Source: CAVREM01 sp963728825 (GTDB lineage Bacteria; Acidobacteriota; Vicinamibacteria; Vicinamibacterales; CAVVIG01). Taken from it: a DNA stretch of 64,000 nt. The first letter of the stretch is position 1. Every line of letters begins with the position of its first letter. Below are positions 1 to 7,823 of the stretch, one piece after another. The translations under genes were made by a program, and so were the position numbers. The stretch lies in NCBI GenBank assembly GCA_963728825.1, contig CAVSLA010000004.1, positions 620,001 to 684,000 on the forward strand. Reading direction: 5' to 3'. The notes beneath the pieces are model-generated. The model was not told the origin of the DNA, ran no database searches, and was given only the letters and a program-made list of their open reading frames with translations.

Positions 1-576
1 GAATCGTTTCGGCGCATTGCCAATGAAATTGAAGGGGTAGCAGGTCACCAGCGTGAGCGCGGGCCGGTCCGTTCGGTCCAGTACCTCGACCTGCTCCGGG
101 TTCACGATCCACGTCCGGGTGACGCGATATTCGTACACCCGATCCGCAGTGGTCAGGGTCAGCGGATCGCCGACCTCCAGGTTGCGGACCGGATAGAACG
201 TCGTGTCGCGATGACCGGCAATCCCGACGTTGCCGTAAGTGCCGGGACGAGGTGTGTATTCGATATGCCCGGCGGCGCGCCGCAGGGTCCGGTCGTCGCT
301 TCCCTCGAGCACCGTCGCCGTCAACTTGACGCTCGGCGCTTCCAAACGCGCGAGCCACGCGCCGCGCTCGATGAACCCGGTGGTGCCAACGGCTTCGTTG
401 GGGTCTTCGCCCGGGAGTTGAGTGGCCGTGACGGTGCGGGCCTGCTCGGGAATCGGAAGGCGGGCGTAGTACCAGTTCTGACCGAGCAGGACGATCGCCC
501 ACAGGCCCAGGGCAACCCCGGCGACGAACAGCGTTCGCTCGAGCCATTTCAGCGGAGTCGGCGCAGGAGGCCACAT
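1..576 (-). CDS. Class D-like sortase (partial, runs off left edge)
   Basis: Membrane-anchored cysteine transpeptidase that would cleave a C-terminal sorting signal and attach the protein to a surface acceptor. The 192 visible codons show an N-terminal transmembrane anchor (about residues 13-32), then a sortase core with the catalytic His122 in 'GHRDTTF', Cys179 in 'TLVTCYPF' and the Arg191 of 'APKRF' just before the window edge, so all three active-site residues are present. The 'GHRDT' and 'TLVTCYPF' context is typical of class D sortases, known to prefer LPxTA-like signals. The ATG at 576 lies 3 bp after the stop of the VWFA gene, so they are probably co-transcribed. The C-terminal few residues are missing. 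An LPRTA-tailed protein two genes upstream is the obvious substrate (inference). Confidence 0.88.
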   Translation of the reverse strand, partial: MWPPAPTPLKWLERTLFVAGVALGLWAIVLLGQNWYYARLPIPEQARTVTATQLPGEDPNEAVGTTGFIERGAWLARLEAPSVKLTATVLEGSDDRTLRRAAGHIEYTPRPGTYGNVGIAGHRDTTFYPVRNLEVGDPLTLTTADRVYEYRVTRTWIVNPEQVEVLDRTDRPALTLVTCYPFNFIGNAPKRF

Positions 577-579
577 TTC

Positions 580-1545
580 TTATTCCGGGGCGCGCGCCGC
601 GAAATAGCCGGGCCGTGTCCGCACGCGCAGCTGTCGGGCGTTTGGACCATCGATCAGCACCCGCACGAGGTGAAAGCGGCCGTCGCGATCCGGTGGAACG
701 TAGCCAAGCGTGTAGCCGCTGCGAATCTCGCGGGCGATGCGTTCGCACGCTGCCAGCAACGGGCCGGGTGACTTGGGCAGGTATCGTTGGCCGCCGGTCG
801 TCTCGGCGAGCTTCTTCAGGACGTCCGGATTGGTATCGGGCGCGCCCTGGTCGTACAGCCCAATCGCGTAGATGGTCACGTTCGATCGACGTGCCCGGGC
901 GAGGACGTCCTCGAGCCCGGCGCGACTGGCGTTGTCCCCTCCGTCGCTCATGAGGACGACCACCTTCCGGGGTCGGGGCGCGCGCTCCAGCCGATCGAGC
1001 CCGACCATGAGCGCGTCGTACAGGGCGGTTTGTCCGGCAGGCTTCAAGGTGCGAAGGGCCGCTTCCAGTGCGTGAGGATCTCTCGCCGTCAGGGCCGCTT
1101 CACCGGCGGCTTCGCGGACGCGTTCGTTGAATTCGATCACGAACAGCTCATCGTCGGGGTTGCTCGACCGCGCGAACGCGAGCGTCGCTGCGATGACCTG
1201 GCCGAGCTTGTTGCGCATGCTGCCGGAGCCGTCGATGACCACCGCCGCGCTGACCGGCGTATCCGCATTGCTGAAGAGCGACACCTGCTGACGTCGTCCG
1301 TTGTCGTAGACGGCGAACTGATCGGCTGCGAGATCGGCGACGTAGGCATCGTCTCGGTTGGTGACGACCACCGGCAGCACGACAAGCTCGCTGGACGATG
1401 CCTGGAAAGTCGGAAGGTCTTGCGGCAGCGTCTCGAGAGGGAAAACGCACAGGGCGGCTGCGAGGAAGAGGGCAGGAAAGGGGGGAAGGGCGGGAAGGCG
1501 CTCCGCCCTCCCGTCTCGCTTGTCCCAGCTGCCCCTCCTGCCCAT
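580..1545 (-). CDS. VWFA-related acidobacterial domain protein
   Basis: Exported von Willebrand factor A protein of 321 residues. An atypical leader (hydrophobic stretch about residues 20-42) is followed by a region typical of the acidobacterial VWFA family ('VVVTNRDDAYVADL') and then a VWA domain with a complete MIDAS start 'DGSGSM' (Asp105, Ser107, Ser109), a Thr in 'GQTALYDAL' and 'LMSDGGDN'. The MIDAS suggests divalent-metal-dependent binding of another protein. The ATG at 1545 is preceded by a strong AGGAGG at short spacing, supporting this start. It sits between the LPRTA-tailed gene (16 bp upstream) and the sortase (3 bp downstream), in an apparent three-gene operon. It has no sorting signal of its own. 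Function beyond adhesion or scaffolding cannot be read. Confidence 0.85.
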   Translation of the reverse strand: MGRRGSWDKRDGRAERLPALPPFPALFLAAALCVFPLETLPQDLPTFQASSSELVVLPVVVTNRDDAYVADLAADQFAVYDNGRRQQVSLFSNADTPVSAAVVIDGSGSMRNKLGQVIAATLAFARSSNPDDELFVIEFNERVREAAGEAALTARDPHALEAALRTLKPAGQTALYDALMVGLDRLERAPRPRKVVVLMSDGGDNASRAGLEDVLARARRSNVTIYAIGLYDQGAPDTNPDVLKKLAETTGGQRYLPKSPGPLLAACERIAREIRSGYTLGYVPPDRDGRFHLVRVLIDGPNARQLRVRTRPGYFAARAPE

Positions 1546-1561
1546 CCTGCCTCCTACGTTG

Positions 1562-2491
1562 CTATCGATTCACAGCATAACGCCGGCGAAGCTGGCGCAC
1601 GCCGAGCGCGCTCGCGATGAGACCGATGCTCATGAGCTGAATGGTCGCCAATGGACTTGCGGTTCGCGGCAGCTCGTCCTGTGCACCGCGCGCAGCCTGT
1701 GGACTTTGAGCACTCTGCGTCCCACTGGTACCAACCGCTCTCGTCGCAGTTCGATCCGCCGAGGCGGTCGTAGAAGCCGGCGCTGTCGTTGCCGGAGCGG
1801 TGGTCGACGGTGCCGGAGACGGCGGCGTCCGGTTTGCGGAGGCTGTGTCGGCAGCGGCCGTCGAAGCCGTCGTGCTCGAGGCTGGTGTCGATAACGCAGC
1901 CGAAGCCTGAGCCGGCGCCGTGCTGGTGGTCGTTGTGGTCGATGCCGCGTTCGCCGTGCTGGTCTCCGCGGCAGCCTGGCCCTGCGCATCGACGCGGCCG
2001 ACCTGTGCGCCGCGCATCGCGGCTTCGTCGGCGCCGGATTTCAGTTCATCGTTGTAGGCCAGCACCGGAGCATTCGCCGCTGCGGCGATCTTCATCGCCT
2101 GGTCTTTCGGGTAGATGAACTCGTAGCCAGTCCGATCCGCAGGATAGAACCACGACTTCACCGCGTTCGGGCTGTCGCTCGGCCGCTCGGAGAACAGCAC
2201 GACAGGGTCGTCCTTCGCCTCTGGCTGCTCATCCGGGATGGTCAACAGCGTAGTGAACAGCTTGGTGCCTTTCTCGTCCCAGATCTGGATCGCGCGGCGG
2301 CCGCTCTCTGGATCCGCGAGCTTGAACATGTAGGTGCCGGCCGGCAACGTGACGCCGGGCACCTGAACAGGTCCGCTGAAGGTGAGGTAGGTGAGCTTGT
2401 TGTACTCGTCGGCGCGCGCGCCAGACACCATCAGCACGGTGGCAATGGCGATCGCGCAACACATCGTCGTCAGGATTCGGGTTGCACGCAT
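1562..2491 (-). CDS. Exported protein with C-terminal LPRTA sorting signal
   Basis: A 309-residue protein and probable sortase substrate. Starting at ATG 2491, which has a good AAGGAGA upstream, it has a Sec signal peptide ('MRATRILTTMCCAIAIATVL...ARA'), a globular domain (about 25-165) rich in aromatic residues, a long low-complexity Ala/Ser/Thr linker (about 170-270), then LPRTA at residues 274-278, a hydrophobic segment and a terminal RRR cluster. That is the classic tripartite cell-wall sorting layout, with Ala in the last motif position as class D sortases prefer. The in-frame upstream extension to 2632 has no signal peptide and is rejected as start. It is the first gene of the VWFA-sortase operon. 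The globular domain resembles small exported domains common in Acidobacteria, but I cannot name its function. Confidence 0.85.
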   Translation of the reverse strand: MRATRILTTMCCAIAIATVLMVSGARADEYNKLTYLTFSGPVQVPGVTLPAGTYMFKLADPESGRRAIQIWDEKGTKLFTTLLTIPDEQPEAKDDPVVLFSERPSDSPNAVKSWFYPADRTGYEFIYPKDQAMKIAAAANAPVLAYNDELKSGADEAAMRGAQVGRVDAQGQAAAETSTANAASTTTTTSTAPAQASAALSTPASSTTASTAAADTASANRTPPSPAPSTTAPATTAPASTTASADRTATRAVGTSGTQSAQSPQAARGAQDELPRTASPLATIQLMSIGLIASALGVRQLRRRYAVNR

Positions 2492-2676
2492 TGCGATTCT
2501 CCTTCGAATAGATGACGTATCCAGTCGCTTCATTAAAGTGCACGTTGTGTACCGAAACGAGGCGTCGAGGGCAACGGCAGTGCTCTGTGAGACGCGCACG
2601 ACTCTTGCTACGACGCGACCGTTCAGCCGCAATCACGCGGGCGTTGAAACCCGCCTCACCTGAGGGGAAAACAGCC

Positions 2677-3294
2677 ATGGCCAGCCTCGATTCACTGCAT
2701 GCTCTTCTGGAAGAAGAACTCAAGGACATCTACGACGCTGAAAAGCAACTCACGAAAGCTCTGCCCAAGCTCGCGAAGAAAGCCTCGTCGCCCGATCTAA
2801 AAGCCGGGTTCGAAGCCCACCTCCGACAGACCGAGGATCAGATCGAACGCCTCGAACAGGTGTTCGAACAGCTGGAGATGCCGGCGAAGGGGAAGCCGTG
2901 CAAGGGAATGAAAAACCTGATTGCCGAAGGCAACGAGATGATTGCCGAGGCCGAAGACGACGATACCCGTGACGCCGTGATGATCGCCGCGGCGCAGAAG
3001 GTGGAGCACTATGAGATCGCGTCTTACGGTACAGTTCGCACCTGGGCGCAACTGCTCGGCATGAACGAAGTGTCAGCGCTTCTCGAGGAATCGCTCGAAG
3101 AGGAGAAGGAGACCGATCAGAAGCTGACGACCATCGCTGAAGGCTACGTGAATCAGGCGGCCGTGAACGAGGAAGAGGACATGGAACGGGGGCAAGGCTC
3201 CCGTCAGTCAAAAGGGCGTCGCGCCTCGACCACGCGCAGCGGACGGCAACAGGCGGCTGAAAAAGGCCGCGGCCGGTCGCGTCGTTCCCGGTAG
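2677..3294 (+). CDS. DUF892 / YciE-YciF-like ferritin-fold protein
   Basis: A 205-residue helical protein of the DUF892 family, whose members (YciF, YciE) form ferritin-like four-helix bundles and are often linked to stress responses. The first about 165 residues match the family: 'LHALLEEELKDIYDAEKQL' opens helix 1, followed by acidic helices carrying Glu and His residues ('KVEHYEIASYGTVRTWA') that form the metal site in relatives. The last about 35 residues form a strongly basic Arg/Lys/Gly/Ser tail absent from short family members, possibly for nucleic-acid binding (inference). Start ATG 2677 has GAGGGG upstream; the open frame extends further 5' but reads into the divergent promoter region. 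Transcribed away from the sortase operon. Confidence 0.88.
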   Translation: MASLDSLHALLEEELKDIYDAEKQLTKALPKLAKKASSPDLKAGFEAHLRQTEDQIERLEQVFEQLEMPAKGKPCKGMKNLIAEGNEMIAEAEDDDTRDAVMIAAAQKVEHYEIASYGTVRTWAQLLGMNEVSALLEESLEEEKETDQKLTTIAEGYVNQAAVNEEEDMERGQGSRQSKGRRASTTRSGRQQAAEKGRGRSRRSR

Positions 3295-3298
3295 GCGT

Positions 3299-3640
3299 TC
3301 AGACGACCTTGCGGAGTTTTCTTGTCCGGGCGCGGTACCGAAAGGTACCGCACCCGCTCTCGCAGTCGAAATAAACCCACTGCTCGGCGTGTTTCCTGCT
3401 CACGCCCCCCACGTGACTGCGGCGGTAAATCAGCGGCCTGTCGGGTCGTGTCGCCTCGCTTGTGCGCCAGGTCGGCACCGGCGGCTGCGGCCAGCTCTGC
3501 CTCGGTGCCCTGTGCATCCGCTGTGACGAAGACGACCGGGATGGCGCTGGTCGCCAGGTCGCGGCGCAGCAGGCGGCCCACTACCCCGATCAAGGGCCAG
3601 GCCCCGTCGGCTGATGTAAAGAAAAGAATGGGCTCCCAGG
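3299..3640 (-). pseudogene. Relic of a receiver-domain protein with zinc-binding-like tail
   Basis: Two minus-strand frames show recognisable fragments. About 3495-3640 reads like the second half of a response-regulator receiver domain ('SAIPVVFVTADAQGTEAEL' and 'AAAAGAD'). A second frame, shifted by one, then continues to 3299 with 'RPLIYRRSHVGGVSRKHAEQ' and a small Cys-containing end ('CESGCGTFRYR'). The N-terminal half of the receiver, including the phosphoacceptor Asp, is absent, and no start codon or ribosome-binding site fits. The most likely reading is a truncated, frameshifted gene remnant overlapping the promoter of the next plus-strand gene. A short real protein on 3299-3517 is possible but less likely. 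This is all I see in 3295-3704. Confidence 0.35.
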
Positions 3641-3704
3641 CGTGGACGCCGGCCGTGCTACCATGAAAGTGAACCATTTCCCGGCAAACTGCGTCAGAGG
3701 AACT

Positions 3705-5099
3705 ATGAACCACACACCACTTTTGCGTGTCGGACTGTGTCTGGCATCCGCCCTGCTCGTACCGGCGCTGGCTGGCGCCCAGAGCGGGCCGGCGGCCGCC
3801 GCGCCCACGTTCAGCAAGGACGTGGCCCCGATCCTTTATAAGAACTGCACGGTCTGCCACCGACCGGGCGAAATCGGCCCCTTCTCGCTCCTGACCTATA
3901 CGGAGGCACGGCCGTGGGTCAAGGCAATCGCCACGCAGGTCTCCAACGGGACCATGCCGCCGTGGCATGCCGATCCGGCCTACAGCACGTTCGTCAACGA
4001 TCGCCGGCTGAGCGCCGCGGAGAAGGACACCATTCTCAAGTGGGTGGCCGCTGGCGCGCCGGAGGGCAATCGGGCGGATCTGCCGACGGCACCGGTCTAC
4101 CCCTCCGGATGGGCGATCGGGCAGCCTGACGCGGTCTTTCAGATGACCGAGGCCTACCCGGTGCCGCCGAGCGGCACGATCGACTACAAGCACTTCGAGA
4201 TGCCGACCAACCTCACTGAGGACAAGTGGATTGAGGCGTTCGAGATCAGGCCAGACGCCCGGGCCGTGGTGCACCACATCATTGTTTATGCCCGTCCGCC
4301 GCGGCGTCAGGCCCCGGCGGCTCAGGCAGCGCCTGCGGCAGCGCCTGCAGCACCTCCTGCAGCAGCCGCACCGCGTCCGACGCCGCCGTTCTCGATGGCG
4401 TCCGGCATGAACACGCCGGCTGAACACCGGACTACGATGGCGAAGCAACCGACCCCGAACGATCGGCCGATGCCGAAGGAGGGCCTTGGCATTTTCGTCG
4501 GTGGTTTCGCGCCCGGTCAGGCGATTCGCAGGTTCCACGAGGGCACCGCGATGCGGCTCCCGGCGGGCTCCACGCTCATCTTCCAGGTGCATTACACCGC
4601 CGGCGGCAAGCCGGTGACGGACCAGTCGAAGATCGGGTTCGTGTTTGCGAAGGCCGCGCCCAAAACGGAAGTGATGACACTGCCGCTCGTCAACGGCAAT
4701 TTCACCCTGCCAGCGGGCGCGCCCAACACTCAGGTCGACGCCCAGATGACATTCAATCAGGACGCGACGATCTGGAGCATCCTGCCGCATACGCACGTCC
4801 GTGGCAGAGAATGGAAAGTCGAAGTCACCTATCCGGACGGCCGGAAAGAAGTGGTCCTCGCCGTGCCGAAGTACGACTTCAACTGGCAGACCGACTACGT
4901 CTTCAGGGAGCCGCTGAAGCTGCCGAAGGGCACCACCCTGAAGACGATGGCGTGGTACGACAACTCGAGCGCGAACAAGTCGAATCCCGATCCGAGCGTC
5001 GAGGTCCACTGGGGCGAGCAGACCTGGGAAGAGATGCAGTTCACCGCGCTCACGCTCTCGATCGATCAGACGCAGCCGCGACCGACGGGCGGACAGTAG
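3705..5099 (+). CDS. Exported c-heme / copper type II monooxygenase-like protein 1
   Basis: A 464-residue exported protein combining a cytochrome c-type heme site (C48-x-x-C51-H52, in a short N-terminal domain) with a fold like copper type II ascorbate-dependent monooxygenases (peptidylglycine hydroxylating/dopamine beta-hydroxylase family). Candidate copper ligands are all present: His190-His191 and His296 for one site, His362, His364 and Met444 for the other. An Ala/Pro-rich stretch (about 200-230) interrupts the fold after the His pair. Start ATG 3705 has AGAGG upstream and gives a clean signal peptide ending near 'ALAGAQ'; an earlier in-frame ATG has none. It stands alone, unlike its paralogs at 38-61 kb. 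Substrate is unknown; a periplasmic redox enzyme is inferred. Confidence 0.82.
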   Translation: MNHTPLLRVGLCLASALLVPALAGAQSGPAAAAPTFSKDVAPILYKNCTVCHRPGEIGPFSLLTYTEARPWVKAIATQVSNGTMPPWHADPAYSTFVNDRRLSAAEKDTILKWVAAGAPEGNRADLPTAPVYPSGWAIGQPDAVFQMTEAYPVPPSGTIDYKHFEMPTNLTEDKWIEAFEIRPDARAVVHHIIVYARPPRRQAPAAQAAPAAAPAAPPAAAAPRPTPPFSMASGMNTPAEHRTTMAKQPTPNDRPMPKEGLGIFVGGFAPGQAIRRFHEGTAMRLPAGSTLIFQVHYTAGGKPVTDQSKIGFVFAKAAPKTEVMTLPLVNGNFTLPAGAPNTQVDAQMTFNQDATIWSILPHTHVRGREWKVEVTYPDGRKEVVLAVPKYDFNWQTDYVFREPLKLPKGTTLKTMAWYDNSSANKSNPDPSVEVHWGEQTWEEMQFTALTLSIDQTQPRPTGGQ

Positions 5100-5104
5100 C
5101 TTCG

Positions 5105-5275
5105 CAGGGCTTAGGGATAAGAAGGGCTAAGAGCTAAGGGCTCAGGGCTCAGGGCTAAGGGTAAGGGCTGAGGGCTTTCAAGAGCCTTCAGCCCTTTTCA
5201 TTTCAGCCCTAAGCCCTTTTGAGCCTTCAGCCCTTTGAGCCCTTAGCCCTCAGCCCTGTGAGCCTGAGCCCTGAC
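5105..5275. repeat. AGGGCTA/AGGGCTC heptamer array in opposed orientations
   Basis: The gap between two convergent genes is filled with about 7-base units (AGGGCTA, AGGGCTC, AGGGCTG) on the left and their complements (AGCCCTT, AGCCCTC) on the right, so the halves can pair into one long imperfect hairpin. The same unit recurs near 17.46, 19.7 and 20.3 kb. It may act as a bidirectional terminator (inference); no open frame or other gene is seen. Confidence 0.8.
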
Positions 5276-5281
5276 AAATCT

Positions 5282-6493
5282 TTAAACGATAAAAAGAGAG
5301 TGTAGCGTTCGCACCGCATCCTCTATCCGCGTCCGCGGGATCATCCACGTGATGCGGAACGACGAGGTGGCGACGTCGCGGATGGCAATTCCGGCGCCTG
5401 CCAATGCGGTCGCGCCGCGGCGCAGGTTTTCGAACGATGCGGTGATGCCGGCGCCGATCACGCTCACTGCGCCGAGATCGTCGGCCAGCGTGACCGAGGA
5501 ACCGAACCGGTCGGCAAGCGCCGCTCGAACGCGCGGCTCCTCGTGGAGGTTGTCGCGCGAGATGATGAGCGTTAGATACTCCGCTCCCTGGTGCAGCTGT
5601 TTACCGGCAACCGAATGCGAGTCCAGCAGCGCGAGCAGGTCGGCGGCCGGCTGTTCGCCGGCGGCCTTCGATTGGGCCAGTTCGAGCACCAGCGTGTCGC
5701 GTTCGCTCGCGACGCCGACCACGGTGCCAGGCATCCGCGGCGGATAGCGTCGCACGACCGTGCCGTCGGAAGCGGGATCGGCGCCGGGCAATGGCGAAGC
5801 GGTCGCCCGCGCGTAGATCGCGATCCCCTTTTCTTTGGCGAACTCCACCGCTTGGGCATTCAGAACCTTCGCGCCCGCCTCCGCCAGTTCCTGCGTTTCC
5901 TCGTACGACAGCGTGCCGATCCGCCGCGCGTCTGGAACGACGCGCGGGTCGGCGGTGTAGACGCCGTCGACGTCTGAACAGATCTCGCAGTAATCAGCCC
6001 CCAGCGCGGCGGCCATCGCGACGGCGGTCGTATCGCTGCCGCCCCGCCCGAGTGTCGTCACCTCGCGCCGGTAGGAGACGCCTTGATAGCCGGCGATCAC
6101 GACGATCTTTCCGCGGGCCAGTTCGTCCTGAACCCGGATCGGGCGCACTTCGACGATGCGCGCATCGACGTGTCGATCGTTGGTGATGATGCCCGATTGG
6201 CTGCCGGTGAAGCTGATGGCGTCACCACCCAGCTCGCGGACCGCCATCGAGAGCAGCGCCATCGAGATCCGCTCGCCGGCGGTGAGCAGCATGTCGAGCT
6301 CCCGGCGCTCGGGATTCGGCGAAACCTGTTTGGCCAGCGCCAGCAGCTCGTCGGTGGTGTGGCCCATCGCAGACACCACGACGACCACGTCGTGACCGGC
6401 CTGCTTGGTGCGCATCACCCGCTCGGCGACCTGCCGGATGCGTGCGACATCGGCCACACTGGAGCCGCCGTACTTCTGAACGACTATCGACAT
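5282..6493 (-). CDS. lysC: Aspartate kinase
   Basis: Phosphorylates L-aspartate, the first step toward lysine, threonine, methionine and diaminopimelate. The 403-residue protein has the N-terminal kinase signature 'VVQKYGGSSVADVARI', the substrate-binding 'LLTAGERISMALLSMA', the nucleotide-binding 'TTLGRGGSDTTAVAMAAALG' and 'EICSDVDGVYTADPR', then a C-terminal pair of ACT domains for feedback regulation (about 265-403). Length is normal for a monofunctional class. I chose ATG 6493 because it gives the conventional N-terminus; a TTG 30 bp upstream lies inside a palindromic repeat. The repeat ends one base before this ATG, so the usual Shine-Dalgarno position is occupied by repeat sequence. It lies downstream of xthA on the same strand. 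Confidence 0.95.
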   Translation of the reverse strand: MSIVVQKYGGSSVADVARIRQVAERVMRTKQAGHDVVVVVSAMGHTTDELLALAKQVSPNPERRELDMLLTAGERISMALLSMAVRELGGDAISFTGSQSGIITNDRHVDARIVEVRPIRVQDELARGKIVVIAGYQGVSYRREVTTLGRGGSDTTAVAMAAALGADYCEICSDVDGVYTADPRVVPDARRIGTLSYEETQELAEAGAKVLNAQAVEFAKEKGIAIYARATASPLPGADPASDGTVVRRYPPRMPGTVVGVASERDTLVLELAQSKAAGEQPAADLLALLDSHSVAGKQLHQGAEYLTLIISRDNLHEEPRVRAALADRFGSSVTLADDLGAVSVIGAGITASFENLRRGATALAGAGIAIRDVATSSFRITWMIPRTRIEDAVRTLHSLFIV

Positions 6494-6592
6494 CGGGGTC
6501 AGATCTTGATTCTTGACCGTCAATTACACGGGAGTCGGAGCAGGTACTGCCACGCACTGTGACTGGCGGTCAAGAATCAAGATCTGACCCCG
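6494..6592. repeat. REP-like palindrome, core GGGGTCAGATCTTGATT
   Basis: Two perfectly complementary 26-base arms (6494-6519 and 6567-6592) flank a 47-base spacer. The left arm touches the lysC start codon, and the right arm supplies the last codons and stop of xthA. The same core recurs at 40399-40466. This motif resembles palindromes mobilised by REP-associated tyrosine transposases, but no such transposase is in the window. Confidence 0.88.
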
Positions 6593-7332
6593 AACGTCGC
6601 GACGACAGGGGCGTGATCGCTGTTGCCGATGTCCTTTTGTACGGGACATGATACGACCGTCGATGCAAGCGCCGTGCTCGTCAGGACGTAGTCCAGGCGC
6701 CAGCCGATGTTGCGCTGACGCATGTTGCGCCACGGCGCCCACCATGTAAACAACCCGTCGTTGTCGGGATCGACGGCCCGGCCGACGTCGACCAGGCCGC
6801 GCTCGAGGATCCGTTCGATCATCGCCCGCTCCTCCGGCAGCTGGCCGATCGCCCGCGGCTTGCGCTCCTTGGGATGAACGTCGCGATCCGTCCGGGCGAC
6901 GTTCAGGTCGCCGCACATGACGAGGCGCTCGCCTGCCTGCTGAAACGTCCGGGCATATTCGTCCATCGCCTCGAGAAAACGCATCTTGGCCGGGAAGTCC
7001 TTGCCGCCGTTCGGGACGTAGACCGAGGCGACGGTCATCCCGCACACTTCGGCCGAGACGATGCGGTTTTCGTAGTCGAAGGCGGGATGAGCAAAGAGGG
7101 GACGATCGGGTGCGACCGCTTTGCTGACGTGAAGGCCGACGCCCGAATAGCCTTTGCCGCCGTGCCAGTAGCACCAGTAGCCCTGCATCTCGCACAACGC
7201 AGTCGGCACCTGGTCGGACGCTGCCTTGATTTCCTGGAGGCAGACGACGTCCGGGCGCTCGCGCTCAATCCATTCCTGGACCTGCGCGTACCGCGCCCGG
7301 ATGCCGTTGACGTTCCAGGTGGCGATTTTCAG
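6577..7332 (-). CDS. xthA: Exodeoxyribonuclease III family AP endonuclease
   Basis: Base-excision repair nuclease that cuts at abasic sites. About 251 residues with the family's metal and catalytic motifs: 'KIATWNVNGIRAR' at the N-terminus, 'CLQEIKA' (metal-binding Glu), 'CGDLNVA' (Asp and Asn) and 'NSDHAPVVATF' (catalytic Asp-His). The conserved N-terminus begins two codons after the in-frame ferredoxin stop, where the codon aligned with the usual initiator Met is CTG (7332). No ATG, GTG or TTG lies between that stop and the conserved sequence, so initiation is at CTG, or the gene has lost its proper start. The last residues (GVRS) and the stop come from the palindromic repeat at 6567-6592. 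It may be translationally coupled to the ferredoxin. Confidence 0.88.
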   Translation of the reverse strand: MKIATWNVNGIRARYAQVQEWIERERPDVVCLQEIKAASDQVPTALCEMQGYWCYWHGGKGYSGVGLHVSKAVAPDRPLFAHPAFDYENRIVSAEVCGMTVASVYVPNGGKDFPAKMRFLEAMDEYARTFQQAGERLVMCGDLNVARTDRDVHPKERKPRAIGQLPEERAMIERILERGLVDVGRAVDPDNDGLFTWWAPWRNMRQRNIGWRLDYVLTSTALASTVVSCPVQKDIGNSDHAPVVATFGVRS

Positions 7333-7338
7333 CTGCGG

Positions 7339-7713
7339 TTAGAACCTGGCGTGTGCCGCCTGACGCTCCGCGGCCGGGATGGCCATGATGTCGGGCTGCG
7401 CGGCGATGTGCGCCTGGACGATTTCCTCGGCGCGCGCCATCGTCTCAGCATCACCATTCCGGTAGATCGCGTTGGCCTCGACGAGGTCCTTCTGATGCGA
7501 CGGCGTTGCGTCGATGCTCTCGTAAATCGCCGCCACGGGACAGGCCGGCACGCAGGCGCCGCAATCGATGCACTCTTCCGGATGGATATAGAGCATGGTT
7601 GCTTGCGCGAACTCGGGCTCGTCCTTCCGCGGATGGATACAGTCGACGGGGCAAACGTCCACGCAGGCGGTGTCCTTGGTCTCGATACATGGGTCGGTGA
7701 TGATGAAGGGCAT
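7339..7713 (-). CDS. Seven-iron-type ferredoxin (3Fe-4S/4Fe-4S)
   Basis: Small soluble electron carrier of 124 residues. The N-terminal cluster region reads C-x7-C-x3-C-P ('CIETKDTACVDVCPVDC'), the spacing of 7Fe ferredoxins where one cluster is 3Fe-4S; a second classical 4Fe-4S motif 'CIDCGACVPACPV' follows. The C-terminal about 60 residues form a helical extension usual in the aerobic FdxA group. Start ATG 7713 has GGAGA at a reasonable distance. It is followed directly by xthA on the same strand; no dedicated redox partner is adjacent, so the electron donor and acceptor cannot be told. Confidence 0.92.
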   Translation of the reverse strand: MPFIITDPCIETKDTACVDVCPVDCIHPRKDEPEFAQATMLYIHPEECIDCGACVPACPVAAIYESIDATPSHQKDLVEANAIYRNGDAETMARAEEIVQAHIAAQPDIMAIPAAERQAAHARF

Positions 7714-7823
7714 GCTCGCGAGTCTCCGGATCTGATGAGTGTGGCCCGGCGTCTGCCGGACTGATGGCCAAAACCGATGAATTATACCTTGAGACCTGCG
7801 GCTGGCAAGCGCGCCGGGGACCC

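Noticed and set aside
3204..5009. A 601-codon minus-strand frame opposite heme/copper protein 1
   Set aside because: Apart from the receiver relic at its end, it is low-information antisense sequence typical of GC-rich genes.
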